Assembly: GCA_947095585.1 (NCBI GenBank)
Contig: OX352761.1
Coordinates: 81,347,267 to 81,411,266, forward strand
DNA length: 64,000 bases
Direction: 5' to 3'
From: Nephrocerus scutellatus
Lineage: Eukaryota > Arthropoda > Insecta > Diptera > Pipunculidae
The position numbers and the translations under genes were made by a program. Every line of letters starts with the position of its first letter. The first letter of the stretch is position 1. The notes beneath the pieces were generated by a model. That model searched no databases. It saw only the letters and a list, made by a program, of their open reading frames with translations, and was not told the DNA's origin. This document shows, in pieces, positions 50,205 through 58,745 of the stretch.

Positions 50205-50910
50205 GGCTGTTTCGTTTCCATGATTTTCGTACGGTGAATTACCGTTGTTGCTATGCCAGTTGATTTTTCTCTAGCAGAGTTAATTTCCTCGGAACTGCAG
50301 TGCGTATGCGTTCTTTATTGTTGTTGTTCTCATCATTGTCGCTTGTATATGTACGCTGCAGAATGTTGATGGAATTCCCTGTGTATTTTGTTGTTGCCTT
50401 TTTGCCTTTCGATTTGTCCACAAAAAATGTTGACGAAATTCCCTGTATGTTTTGTTATTGTGTTTTCTCTTCTCAATTTGTCCATTGTCAACGTCACCGT
50501 TGTTTGCAAAAAGTGTTGGCGAAATCTCTTTTGCAATTTGTTATTGTAGGGGTTCCGTTGGTCTACGGTGACTATTCGGTTGGTGCATAGCATTGTGGTA
50601 TCGTTGTACATATTGCCTTTGGTCAACGCTTCTCGGTCGTTGACCTCATCGTTGGCTTTTGGATCATTCGCTTGTACTGTGTCTATATTGTGCATGCGTT
50701 TGTTGTATGTTTGTTTTCTGTCGATTGCGATCAGTGTCCCAAAAATGGAGGTGTGGCCTACTGATCGCAATCATGCATTTGGCTTGCGTCTGGGCAGAGA
50801 TGCCGTCGGTGTTTCAGTTTCATGAATATTGATATAAATACTAATGTGTAAATATATATATTTATATAGAAATGTGTGGGGCGAATTTGTTGCCAAATTG
50901 ACTTCTTACA

Positions 50911-50920
50911 CTTCCCGGTC
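50911..50920 (-). other. Polypurine tract of element A
   Basis: GACCGGGAAG on the element strand, directly abutting the start of the 3' LTR (TGTAAG). This is the position of the plus-strand primer in LTR elements. It is short and contains two C residues, so somewhat weak. Confidence 0.6.
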
Positions 50921-51100
50921 ACGTCGGGAAAGCTGAATCTTCCGATCTTGGTTGCGAGGTCCGTGAACAAAATGTTGCCTTGTCTGTGTTTTTCTATGGA
51001 TCTGAGCATGTTTCTGGACTGTTGTTGGTGGATTTCTCTGTGGATTTTCCTGCTATGTGTACTTTCTCATGTGTCGGTTTGGAATTTTTGGTGGAACTGA
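50921..51100 (-). other. 3' untranslated region of element A
   Basis: Sequence between the integrase relic stop codon and the purine tract. No frame or motif recognised. Confidence 0.5.
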
Positions 51101-51280
51101 TTAAGTTCCGCCACGTGAGCGGTGCGCATCTTCGTCTGGTAGCACAACCTCAGATTTGCGATGACCGGTTTTAATGAAGTCTACCACTTGGTATGGCCCG
51201 TCATACTTCGGTGCGAGCTGGCTGGCGAATCCTTCCTGTGCATTGGACAGATGATGCTGCTCAACCAGGACGAGTTGGCC
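51101..51280 (-). pseudogene. Integrase C-terminal fragment (GPY/F module) of element A
   Basis: Translated on the minus strand from 51280, this gives 59 residues and a TAA at 51103-51101. The order GQLVLVEQ, LSNA, LAPKYDGPYQVV matches the C-terminal GPY/F module of Ty3/Gypsy integrases, which follows the catalytic core in the intact polyprotein. Upstream in the same frame comes only the low-complexity CACAG-rich tail. The junction with the gag-protease tail therefore marks the internal deletion that removed reverse transcriptase, RNase H and the integrase core. It lies in a different frame from the tail (51181-51921). This identifies A as a Gypsy-lineage element. Confidence 0.8.
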
Positions 51281-52278
51281 GGCTGTGACGGCTGTGGCGT
51301 CTGTGACGAATGTGACATCTGTGGTGACTGTGACGTATGTGGTGACTTTGATAACTTTTGATTGAGTTGGTGGATCTGACGACTGTGATGACTCCTAAAA
51401 CTTGTTTTGGGTCGTGGCGACGGGTTTTCTGCCTGTTGTGACTGTGACGGCTGTGGCGTCTGTGACGAACGTGACGACTGTGATGAACGTGGATGTGGCT
51501 GTAGAGTTTGCGGTGACGGGTTTTCTGGCTGCTGGTGGTTTGGAGTGACGGAAGTTCTCCGCGGGATCGATAATGATGATCGTTGAGCTCTTGCAGACGG
51601 CTTCTGGCCGTGCTGACTGTGTAGGCGTCTGTGGAAATCTTTGGCGCGAGTACTGACTTCAGTATGTTCAAACGGATGTGGTAATACTTGACCACTATGG
51701 TGTCTCTCGCCAATTCTATGACTCTGTTGTTTTGGACAGAGGTAACTTTGGTCAACTCTTGCGCTTGTGGTTACTTTAGGCTGCGACAACTTCTGATACC
51801 CTGAAAGTGTAGACGTTGTAATGTTTGGCGTCTGTAATCGTTTCGGGTGGCTGTGGCGTCTTCTGCTGGACGGTGCGACTAATGACAAGTGTGACCTTAG
51901 AGATTCTTGCGTCTTTGACAATTGTGGTCGCCTTAGTCCTCGAAATGTGTTGCCCGTCAGACGTTTAACCGGTCATGCTGGTACAGTTTGGAGCGTTAAG
52001 CACTCGCCTCCGAAACTAAAAGCGGCCCTGTTTCTTGTAAGGAAGTCCATCCCCAATGTGAGGTCATCAGTGGCGTTCGGCAACACCAGTAGGCGTAGTG
52101 AACAGAAAGAGTCCCCAAACCGAAAGTTAACGTTTAACTCTTGGCGGACAGTCATCTGACTTCCGTCAGCCATATGTATTGGGATGTGTACGGGGGTAGT
52201 GTTGTTCAAATTTCTAACCCTTTCAGCCGACAAAACTGCGAGTTGCTCCGGTATCAATTGTGGCCTGAACTGGTTCAC
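51181..52278 (-). pseudogene. Protease C-terminal half and Ser/Pro/Gln-rich tail, element A (broken)
   Basis: From 52278 to the in-frame TGA at 51973-51975 the frame gives the second half of a retroviral-type aspartic protease, ending with the LTLGMDFL strand typical of that fold. After the TGA the same frame continues (51921-51181) into a 240-residue basic tail very rich in Ser, Pro, Gln, His and Arg. The TGA replaces an Arg codon conserved in element B. An 11-bp deletion at about 52220-52232, relative to B, separates this part from the catalytic half of the protease. The tail's last 30 or so codons overlap the integrase relic out of frame. Confidence 0.8.
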
Positions 52279-52888
52279 GGTTGATGATGATGCGAGCGAG
52301 AATTCGGTGTCGATCCTGGATCAGTGCTGACTTCTCGGCGGGCAGGAGGAAATGACGATGCTCAGCGTGTGAATTACGTTGACGGCAGCAGTCAATTGTC
52401 CTGATACTTTGTTGGCCACAATCCCAGCAGAAAATCAACCGAGGGTTAGTGCACTCCTTTCGAAAGTGGCCTTCCTGTCGGCACCATCGACAAGTCATTC
52501 GCGGATTATATGGTCCTTCTTCAGGCTGACTGACCATACAGTGCCTCTCCTGTGGACTTCTTCGAGGTGTCGTCGTTGTGCTGTCCTGGTTTGCCTGGAT
52601 ACTTTCGTAGTCCTCTGCTAGGCCAATGAGCTCCTGTAGGTCCTGAAAGTCTCTTCTTCGGATATATAGCTGGTATTCCCGCCGGCAATTCCGAAAAATC
52701 CTCTCGGTCTGTTGTGTTTCTGAGTACTTCGCGTGCCTCATGAGGTTTTGCATTATAATTACAAAATCTTTGAAATTTTCGTTTGGTTTCTGATGCCGCT
52801 GGCGAATTTCGTCCTCCAAGTGTTCCCAATATCTAGTGGGTAAAAAGAATTTTAAGAAATCTCCCTTAAAGCTTTCCACTCCTGCCAT
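52223..52888 (-). pseudogene. gag: Gag C-terminal half with zinc knuckle and protease active site, element A (broken)
   Basis: 221 codons, covering the C-terminal part of a retrotransposon capsid (about residues 8-95, FFLPTRYWE and YIRRRDF as in element B), then a nucleocapsid zinc knuckle CX2CX4HX4C with C133, C136, H141 and C146. A second Cys cluster follows (CWDC...DCC) that lacks the His. Near the end comes the protease catalytic triplet DTGA (D212). The frame closes right after RSFVG because of an 11-bp deletion relative to B. It is joined to the N-terminal half by a 1-base deletion at about 52860-52880. It should package RNA and assemble particles in an intact copy, but here it is a pseudogene. 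Confidence 0.85.
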
Positions 52889-53367
52889 CTCCGGTTGTTA
52901 CTACGGAACCACAGCCAGGCTCGGTCGCGAAGCAGCTCGTGCATAATCCTTGGAAGGAGGTCTTTGTTTAATGAGTAGGCATCAGCGAGCTCTTCCAGCC
53001 TCTCGATAAACAAGAAAGGTTCTTCGCCACCGTCGTACCGTACTGACCACTTTCGTACCTGGTCGATAACTATGTGATATGATGTCTCTGGTGTCTCCGA
53101 TGGGATTCGAGTGGCTGTTGGCTCATTGGGTGCTGGAGGCGTTACGCTTATGGTTATTGGTGGCACTGGTGACAGTCTGCGTCGGTGCTGCGATTTCAGT
53201 TCACTCATACTGGTTTCGTTCTCCGATGTCAAGTCCGGCCCGGTGATAAAAGTCCAATAACGCTTCCTGAGCTCCTCTACGCTACCTGTGGTATTCAGTC
53301 TAAACTCATCCAGGTAATTTTTCAGGTCCTCCTTCGACAGTGTGTAAATCCAGCCTGTTTTGACCAT
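52852..53367 (-). pseudogene. gag: Gag N-terminal half, element A (frameshifted)
   Basis: 171 codons starting 66 bp after the PBS (minus strand). Residues about 9-43 (LSKEDLKNYLDEF...GSVEELRKR) look like a SAP-type two-helix motif, an unusual start for Gag. A Ser/Pro/Thr-rich linker is followed by the capsid N-terminus (VRYDGGEEPFLFIERLEELA, WLWFRSNN). Compared with B, a single base is missing after the WQEW codons, so translation runs into a stop at 52852. The remainder continues at 52888 in another frame. Confidence 0.85.
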
Positions 53368-53432
53368 CTTGGCTTTGGGATGGTATTGTTGGATTGTTAT
53401 TTGGTTTTCTTTGTTTGTTACTTATTTCCAGA

Positions 53433-53450
53433 GTCCCTGCTCGGGCGCCA
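53433..53450 (-). other. Primer binding site of element A (lysine-tRNA-like)
   Basis: TGGCGCCCGAGCAGGGAC on the minus strand, 2 bp inside the 5' LTR. It begins with TGG as required to pair with a CCA end and matches the classical lysine tRNA-3 primer site at 17 of 18 positions. Element B has the identical 18-mer. Confidence 0.88.
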
Positions 53451-53708
53451 ATTGTAACGAGGTTTTCCCAGCCGGGGTATCCTCAGTGTGACCAAGGTTC
53501 GTTGATTAAAGGGTCGTTACAATAAAAGATTTATTTTGTTAGGAACTCTGAATTCGATGTTTTATTTTCCTTTCGTTTTAAAAAACAGATGAAAATTGAT
53601 TTTGGAAAATAATTAATTTGACTTAGGTTTTAGATGTGTCCTGTGTGTCCTGCGGTTTTGATGCCTTGGTCCAGCGGGATCGAAGTAAATCGTCTGCGTT
53701 TCGTCCAA

Positions 53709-54335
53709 GAGTCGACCAGCGAAAAGAGGATGCTACGCTCGATTCGTTGCCAAAGAGTTGATACGTTTCCGTGAGTTGACCAGCGAAAATAGGATGCTAC
53801 GCTCAATTCGTTGCCAAAGAGTTGATACGTTTTCGTGAGTTGATCAGCGAAAAGAGGATGCTACGCTCAATTCGTTGCCAAAGAGTTGATACGTTTCCGT
53901 GAGTTGACCAGCGAAAAGATGATGCTACGCTCAATTCGTTGCCAAAGAGTTGATACGTTTTCGTGAGTTGACCAGCGAAAAGAGGATGCTACGCTCGATT
54001 CGTTGCCAAGGAGTTGTTGCGTTTTCGTGAGTTGACCAGCGAAAAGAGGATGCTACGCTCGATTCGTTGCCAAAGAGTTGTTGCGTTTTCGTGAGTTGAC
54101 CAGCGAAAAGAGGATGCTACGCTCGATTCGTTGCCAAAGAGTTGTTGCGTTTTCGTGAGTTGACCAGCGAAAAGAGGATGCTACGCTCGATTCGTTGCCA
54201 AAGAGTCTTTGTGTCTATGTATCTTGATCAGTGAAAGAAGGATGCTACGCTTGATTCACTATCAGGAGTCGGTCAGATGTCCAAGTATTTTGATCAGTGA
54301 AAGAGGATGCTACGCTCTGTTCACTATCAAGAGTC
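53709..54335 (-). repeat. 64-bp tandem repeats in A 5' LTR (8 copies plus 2 diverged)
   Basis: Units start at 53709, 53773, 53837, 53901, 53965, 54029, 54093 and 54157, followed by two diverged GATCAGTGAAAG units as in the 3' LTR. The last three or four units (GTTGTTGCGTTTTCG) are almost identical to one another, the sign of recent local expansion. Confidence 0.93.
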
Positions 54336-54392
54336 GGTCAGATGACGAAGAGACTAAGAGTAAGAGGAGGCTGTATGCTGGGCTTGTGTCCC

Positions 54393-54400
54393 CTTTTATA
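54393..54400 (-). promoter_or_regulatory. TATA box of element A 5' LTR (promoter copy)
   Basis: Minus-strand TATAAAAG preceded by the CGGTTTAAA/TTCAAACCG palindrome. It would drive the genomic RNA of A, starting near 54365 and reading through the ten-unit repeat before the PBS. Confidence 0.7.
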
Positions 54401-55136
54401 GCCCGTGAAACGGTTTAAAACTTCAAACCGGGCTGTTTCGTTTCCATGATTTTCGTACGGTGAATTACCGTTGTTGCTATGCCAGTTGATTTTTCTCTAG
54501 CAGAGTTAATTTCCTCGGAACTGCAGTGCGTATGCGTTCTTTATTGTTGTTGTTCTCATCATTGTCGCTTGTATATGTACGCTGCAGAATGTTGATGGAA
54601 TTCCCTGTGTATTTTGTTGTTGCCTTTTTGCCTTTCGATTTGTCCACAAAAAATGTTGACGAAATTCCCTGTATGTTTTGTTATTGTGTTTTCTCTTCTC
54701 AATTTGTCCATTGTCAACGTCACCGTTGTTTGCAAAAAGTGTTGGCGAAATCCCTTTTGCAATTTGTTGTTGTAGGGGTTCCGTTGGTCTACGGTGACTA
54801 TTCGGTTGGTGCATAGCATTGTGGTATCGTTGTACATATTGCCTTTGGTCAACGCTTCTCGGTCGTTGACCTCATCGTTGGCTTTTGGATCATTCGCTTG
54901 TACTGTGTTGATATTGTGCATGCGTTTGTTGTATGTTTGTTTTCTGTCGATTGCGATCAGTGTCCCAAAAATGGAGGTGTGGCCTACTGATCGCAATCAT
55001 GCATTTGGCTTGCGTCTGGGCAGAGATGCCGTCGGTGTTTCAGTTTCATGAATATTGATATAAATACTAATGTGTAAATATATATATTTATATAGAAATG
55101 TGTGGGGTGAATTTGTTGCCAAATTGACTTCTTACA

Positions 55137-55310
55137 GTCCTTTGAGTGCTTGCCTGCTTTTATGAGAAAATGAGAATGGTGGATATTGAGTAATTTTTTG
55201 TGTTGTGTTAGGTGCTTTATTGAATACCATTTCCACTCTTCTTTTATATTGAGTGATTTTTGTGTAGTTTTGTGTGGGCAAAATTTTATTACAGAGTTTT
55301 GTTGCTCACA
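55137..55310 (-). mobile_element. Element B 3' LTR, U3-side fragment
   Basis: Continuation of the B LTR on the far side of element A, beginning with the second GTCC target copy and ending GTTGCTCACA. It matches 59385-59549 plus flanking differences, and TGTGAGCAAC on the minus strand is the start of the LTR. Confidence 0.92.
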
Positions 55311-55320
55311 CTCCCCCGTT
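55311..55320 (-). other. Polypurine tract of element B
   Basis: AACGGGGGAG on the element strand, directly before the TGTGAGC start of the 3' LTR. It is a well-formed purine run. Confidence 0.72.
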
Positions 55321-55473
55321 GCTTCGGTGGACAAGCACTTACCCTTCCCAATAATTAGAGCTTTGATACGGCAGCCCTCTTGGAAGTGAACGAAACCAGG
55401 TTATGATTGGCATGCGGTTCCTTTTTGTTTTGGTGACTGCGTTAATTATTGGCGGTGGTAGGTACTGTAAGGT
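55321..55473 (-). other. Short 3' region of element B, no integrase recognised
   Basis: Between the tail stop and the purine tract. One frame ends with residues HRSNGGV before a stop, recalling the HRSRGGT end of the integrase relic in A. It may be the last few codons of a deleted pol, but it is too short to be certain. Confidence 0.3.
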
Positions 55474-56688
55474 TCAAGACGACTGTGGCGACTGTGACTG
55501 CTGTGGTGACTGTGACAAATGTGGCGACTGTGACTGCTGCGGCGTATGTGACGAATGTGACATCGGTAGCTGTGGCGGTTGCGGCGACCTTAATAGCTTT
55601 TGATAAAGTTGGTGGCTTTGGCGACGGTTATAATTTCTAAAAGCTGCTTTAGTTAATGGCGATGGATCTTCTGGCTGTTGCGACTGTGACGGCTGTGACG
55701 GCTGTGGCGCCTTTGACGGTTTTGTGTTGGGTTGGTGGCTGTGGCTGTGGCGACGGTGATGCGTGGTGGTGATCCTAAAAGCCGAAATGGTTCGTGGCGA
55801 AGGTTTTTCCGGCTTCTGGTGGTTTGGAATGACGGAGGTTCTCCTCAACAATGATGATTGTTTAGCTGTTGTAGATGACTTCTGGTAATGCTTTCTGCTT
55901 AGACGTCTGTGGCAATCTTTGGCGAGAGTCCTGACTGTATGTTTAAACAGTTGTGGTGATACGCTATGGTGTCTCTCACCGATTCTATGGCTTTGTTGTT
56001 TTGGACAGAGGTAACTAGGCTGCGACGACTTTTGATGTCCTGAAAGTGAAGATATTTTGTCGTTTGGCATCTGTAAGGGTTTTTGGTGGCTGCGACGTCT
56101 TCTGCTGGACGGTGTGACTACTGGCAAGTGTGTTTTTAACGGCTGTTGAGTCTTCGACAATCGTGGTTGCTCTAGTTCTTGGAGTGTGTTGCATGTCAGA
56201 CGTTTAACCGGCCGTGCTGGTCCAGTTTGTAGTGTTAAGCACTCACCTCTGAGACTAAAAGTGGCCATATTTTTTGTAAGGAAGTCCATTCCCAATGTAA
56301 GGTCATCAGCGGCGTTCGGCAACACCATCAAGCGCAGGGAACTTAAGGATTCCCCAAACTGAAGGTTGATGTTCAACTCTTGACGGACTGTTATCTGACT
56401 TCCGTTAGCCATTTGTATTGGGATCTGCACGGGGTTGGTGTTGTCTTCATTTCTTACCCTTTCTGCCAAAGCTTCGCTGACGAAACTGCGGGATGCTCCG
56501 GTGTCAATAGTGGCCTGAACGGGTTCGCGGTTTATGATAATGTGAGCGAGAATTCGGTGTCGATCCTGGATCAGGGCTGACTTCTCGGAGGACAGGAGCA
56601 AATGACGATGCTCAGCGTGTAAATTGCGTTGACGGCAGCAGTCAATTGTCCTGATATTCTGTTGGCCACAATCCCAGCAGAAAATCAC
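55474..56688 (-). pseudogene. Aspartic protease plus Ser/Pro/Gln-rich tail, element B
   Basis: 404 codons, in the same frame as the upstream gag but separated from it by two stops. Residues 4-18 are the second Cys cluster (CWDC...DCC). The retropepsin-type active site DTGA is at 62-65 and the closing LGMDFL strand at 132-137. From about 160 to 404 a basic, low-complexity tail follows. It ends in near-perfect SQSPQ-type repeats encoded by GAC/TGTGGC-rich DNA. There is no reverse transcriptase after it. Unlike A, the protease itself is uninterrupted, so this portion could still fold if translated. Confidence 0.83.
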
Positions 56689-56727
56689 CCGAGGGTAAGT
56701 GCATTCCTTTTGAAAGTGGCCTTCCTG

Positions 56728-56799
56728 TCAGCACCATCGACTAGTCGTTCGAGGATTATATGGTCCTTCTTCAGGCTGACTCACCATACAATGCCTCTA
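56728..56799 (-). pseudogene. Nucleocapsid region of B with two nonsense codons and a lost Cys
   Basis: In the frame shared with gag and protease, TAG at 56797-56799 stands where A has GAG (Glu), and TGA at 56728-56730 where A has CGA (Arg). The first zinc-knuckle Cys is AGT (Ser) at 56740-56742 instead of TGT. The knuckle is therefore both interrupted and missing a ligand. The first stop lies between Gag and protease, where some retroviruses use readthrough, but A lacks it, so decay is the simpler reading. Confidence 0.85.
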
Positions 56800-57663
56800 C
56801 TGTGGCCTTCTTCGATGTGTCGTCGTTGTGCTGTCCTGGTTTGCTTGGATACTTACGCAGTCCTCTGCTATGCTCTCGAAATCTTCCGCGAGTCCGATGA
56901 GTTCACGGAGGTTACAGAAATCTTTCCGCCGGATATAATATTGGTATTCCTGACGGCAGTTCCGGAAGATTCTTTCCACCTGATCCCCTTCTGGATAATT
57001 CGTATGCCTCATCAGGTTCTGCATCGTAATTACGTAGTATTTGAATTGTTCCTGCGGCTTCTGGCGTTTTTGGCGGATTTCATCGTCCAGACGTTCCCAG
57101 TATCTGGTGGGCAGGAAGAATTGCAAAAAGTCCGTCTTGAAGTCGCTCCAGTCCTGCCACCTGTGGTTGTTGCTACGGAACCACAGCAAGGCTCGGTCGC
57201 GAAGCAACTCCGGCATAGTCCGGGGAAGCAGATTTCTACTCAACGAGTATGCATCTGCGAGCTCTTCCAATCTCTCGATAAACAGAAGAGGCTCTTTGCC
57301 ACCGTCGTACCGCACTGACCATTTACGCACCTGGTCGATAACCATTGGGTACGATGCCCCTGGTGCCTCTGTTGGGTTTCGTATGGCAATTGTTTCCCTT
57401 GGTACTGGGGATGTCGTCCTGCTTACGACCGCCTTTGGTTCCGTGTAATCCTGTGAATCCGTAGGTGATGTGCCGCGGGTATGCTTCTTTTCCAAATCGA
57501 TGAGGCGAGTTTCGTCCTCTGACGTGACGTCTCGCCCTGTAATATAGTTGGAAAAACGTTTTCTCAGTTCTTCTACCGAACCGTTGGTATCCAGTATGAA
57601 TTCGTTCATATAATTTTTTAGTTCATCTTTCGATAGGTTATACACCCAGCTCGTTCTGACCAT
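56797..57663 (-). pseudogene. gag: Gag (SAP-like N-terminus plus capsid) of element B
   Basis: 288 codons starting 63 bp after the PBS. Residues about 10-43 form a SAP-like motif (LSKDELKNYMNEF...GSVEELRKRF). 45-105 is a polar linker rich in Thr, Ser and Pro. 108-262 is a retrotransposon gag capsid domain with VRYDGGKEP, FIERLEELADAY, LLWFRSNN, FFLPTRYWE and YYIRRKDF blocks shared with A. The N-terminal and capsid parts are intact. Translation stops at TAG 56797 before the zinc knuckle. Its role in an intact copy would be particle assembly around the genomic RNA in the cytoplasm. Confidence 0.88.
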
Positions 57664-57725
57664 TTTGGCTGTATTCTGGTGTTATTGGGTTATTGTTTTA
57701 TTAAATTTGGTTTTAAAATTCCAGT

Positions 57726-57743
57726 GTCCCTGCTCGGGCGCCA
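57726..57743 (-). other. Primer binding site of element B (lysine-tRNA-like)
   Basis: Identical 18-mer to element A, TGGCGCCCGAGCAGGGAC, 2 bp inside the 5' LTR. Shared primer use supports A and B being sister families. Confidence 0.88.
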
Positions 57744-58139
57744 ATTGTAACGGAGTTTCCCAGCCGGGGTAGAACTCAGTGTGACCAGGGTTCTATTTTA
57801 AATTTGGTCGTTACAATGATAAGATTTGTTTGTTTAGGGTTTTTGGAATTTTATCTTTATTTAGTTCAAGTATATTCAATATTAATTTATACAAAGGATA
57901 TTTGTGGCCCCTTGAGGCATGTAGTGATAATTTTTCCTGTGACAAAGATTTTATGACATTAATAGTTATTTTATATAAAGTTTGATAATTTTCCAGTGAG
58001 AAGATATTAGGAAATTAGTGTTTATTTTATATTAAGTTTGATAATTCTCCTGTGAAAAAGAGGTTAGGAAGTTAGTTGTTTATTTTATATAAAGTTTGAT
58101 ATAATGCTTTGATGGCGGATGAGTTCACAGCGTGTAGCC

Positions 58140-58685
58140 TCAGCGGTTATGGCAAGGTAAGTACTCTTAAGCCACTAATGTGAGGATTCAGTCAGCGTTG
58201 TAGCGTTTAGCTTCAGCGGTAATGGCAAGGTAAGTACTCTTAAGCCACTAATGTGAGGTTTCTGTCATCGTCGCAGCGTTAAGCTTCAGCGGTAATGGCA
58301 AGGTAAGTACTCTTAAGCCACTAATGTGAGGATTCAGTTAGCGTTGCAGCGTTTAACTTCAGCGGTAATGGCAAGGTAAGTACTCTTAAGCCACTAATGT
58401 GAGGATTCAGTTAGCGTTTAGCTTCAGCGGTAATGGCAAGGTAAGTACTCTTAAGCCACTAATGTGAGGATTCAGTCAGCGTTGCAGCGTTAAGCTTCAG
58501 CGGTAATGGCAAGGTAAGTACTCTTAAGCCACTTAATGTGAGGGTTCAGTCAGCGTTGCAGCGTTTAGCTTCAGCGGTAATGGCAAGGTAAGTACTCTTA
58601 AGCCACTAATGTGAGGATTCAGTCAGCGTTGCAGCGTTAAGCTTCAGCGGTAATGGCAAGGTAAGTACTCTTAAGCCACTAATGT
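58140..58685 (-). repeat. 73-bp tandem repeats in B 5' LTR, 8 copies
   Basis: Eight units with GGTAAGTACTCTTAAGCC, as in the 3' LTR. The fifth interval lacks 8 bp (GTTAGCGTTTAGC near 58411). Copy number is the same in both LTRs of B, in contrast to element A. Confidence 0.9.
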
Positions 58686-58737
58686 CGATTCCAAAAGGAA
58701 CTCAGGAAGACTGCCCTTTCTGTCGAGCTGCGTGCTC

Positions 58738-58745
58738 CTTTTATA
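58738..58745 (-). promoter_or_regulatory. TATA box of element B 5' LTR (promoter copy)
   Basis: Minus-strand TATAAAAG in AAAAGTATAAAAGGAGC, identical to the 3' LTR copy. The predicted start is near 58710, so the RNA leader contains the 73-bp repeats. Confidence 0.7.

Larger units (their letters stand above)
49547..50910 (-). mobile_element. Element A 3' LTR (1364 bp)
   Basis: Bounded by TGTAAC... and ...CTTACA on the plus strand, which is TG...CA on the element strand. It is 320 bp shorter than the 5' LTR, and the whole difference is five 64-bp repeat units (3 here, 8 there). Minus-strand order is U3 (50910 to about 50140), R with tandem repeats, then poly(A) signal and U5. U3 holds three imperfect copies of a roughly 65-85 bp segment (about 50360, 50424 and 50508). 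Confidence 0.95.
49547..55136 (-). mobile_element. LTR retrotransposon A (Ty3/Gypsy-type, internally deleted), nested in B
   Basis: Complete 5590-bp insertion: 5' LTR 53453-55136, PBS 53433-53450, gag-protease remains, integrase C-terminal relic, purine tract, 3' LTR 49547-50910. Ends are TGTAAGAAG...CGTTACA. The 4-bp target duplication GTCC flanks it (49543-49546, 55137-55140). The unoccupied site is visible in the other LTR of B at 59385-59388 (GGTTGTCCTTTGAG). The internal region is 2542 bp, against the roughly 5-6 kb of an autonomous Gypsy element. About a dozen substitutions separate its LTRs outside the tandem repeats, so it is young. Confidence 0.95.
53453..55136 (-). mobile_element. 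Element A 5' LTR (1684 bp)
   Basis: Same boundaries and order as the 3' LTR. It is longer only because it has eight rather than three 64-bp repeats. It contains the TATA box at 54393-54400 and the poly(A) hexamer at 53530-53535. Outside the repeats I count about a dozen substitutions against the 3' LTR. Confidence 0.95.

Noticed and set aside
50300..50825. Frames of 85-145 codons on both strands in the element A LTRs (also 54526-55051)
   Set aside because: They lie in non-coding LTR U3 sequence, are duplicated with the LTR, and show no protein family features.
51161..51361. Plus-strand Cys/Asp/Gly-rich frames (51161-51361, 55403-55603) as a metal-binding protein
   Set aside because: They are the antisense of the Ser/Pro/Gln tail repeats of the minus-strand elements.
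47905..55310. One single LTR element with LTRs at 47905 and 53453
   Set aside because: The LTR ends, PBS positions and two different target duplications resolve two nested elements of related but distinct families.
56797..56799. Programmed stop-codon readthrough between Gag and protease in B
   Set aside because: Element A has a Glu codon at this place and B has a second stop plus a lost Cys just downstream, so decay explains it better.
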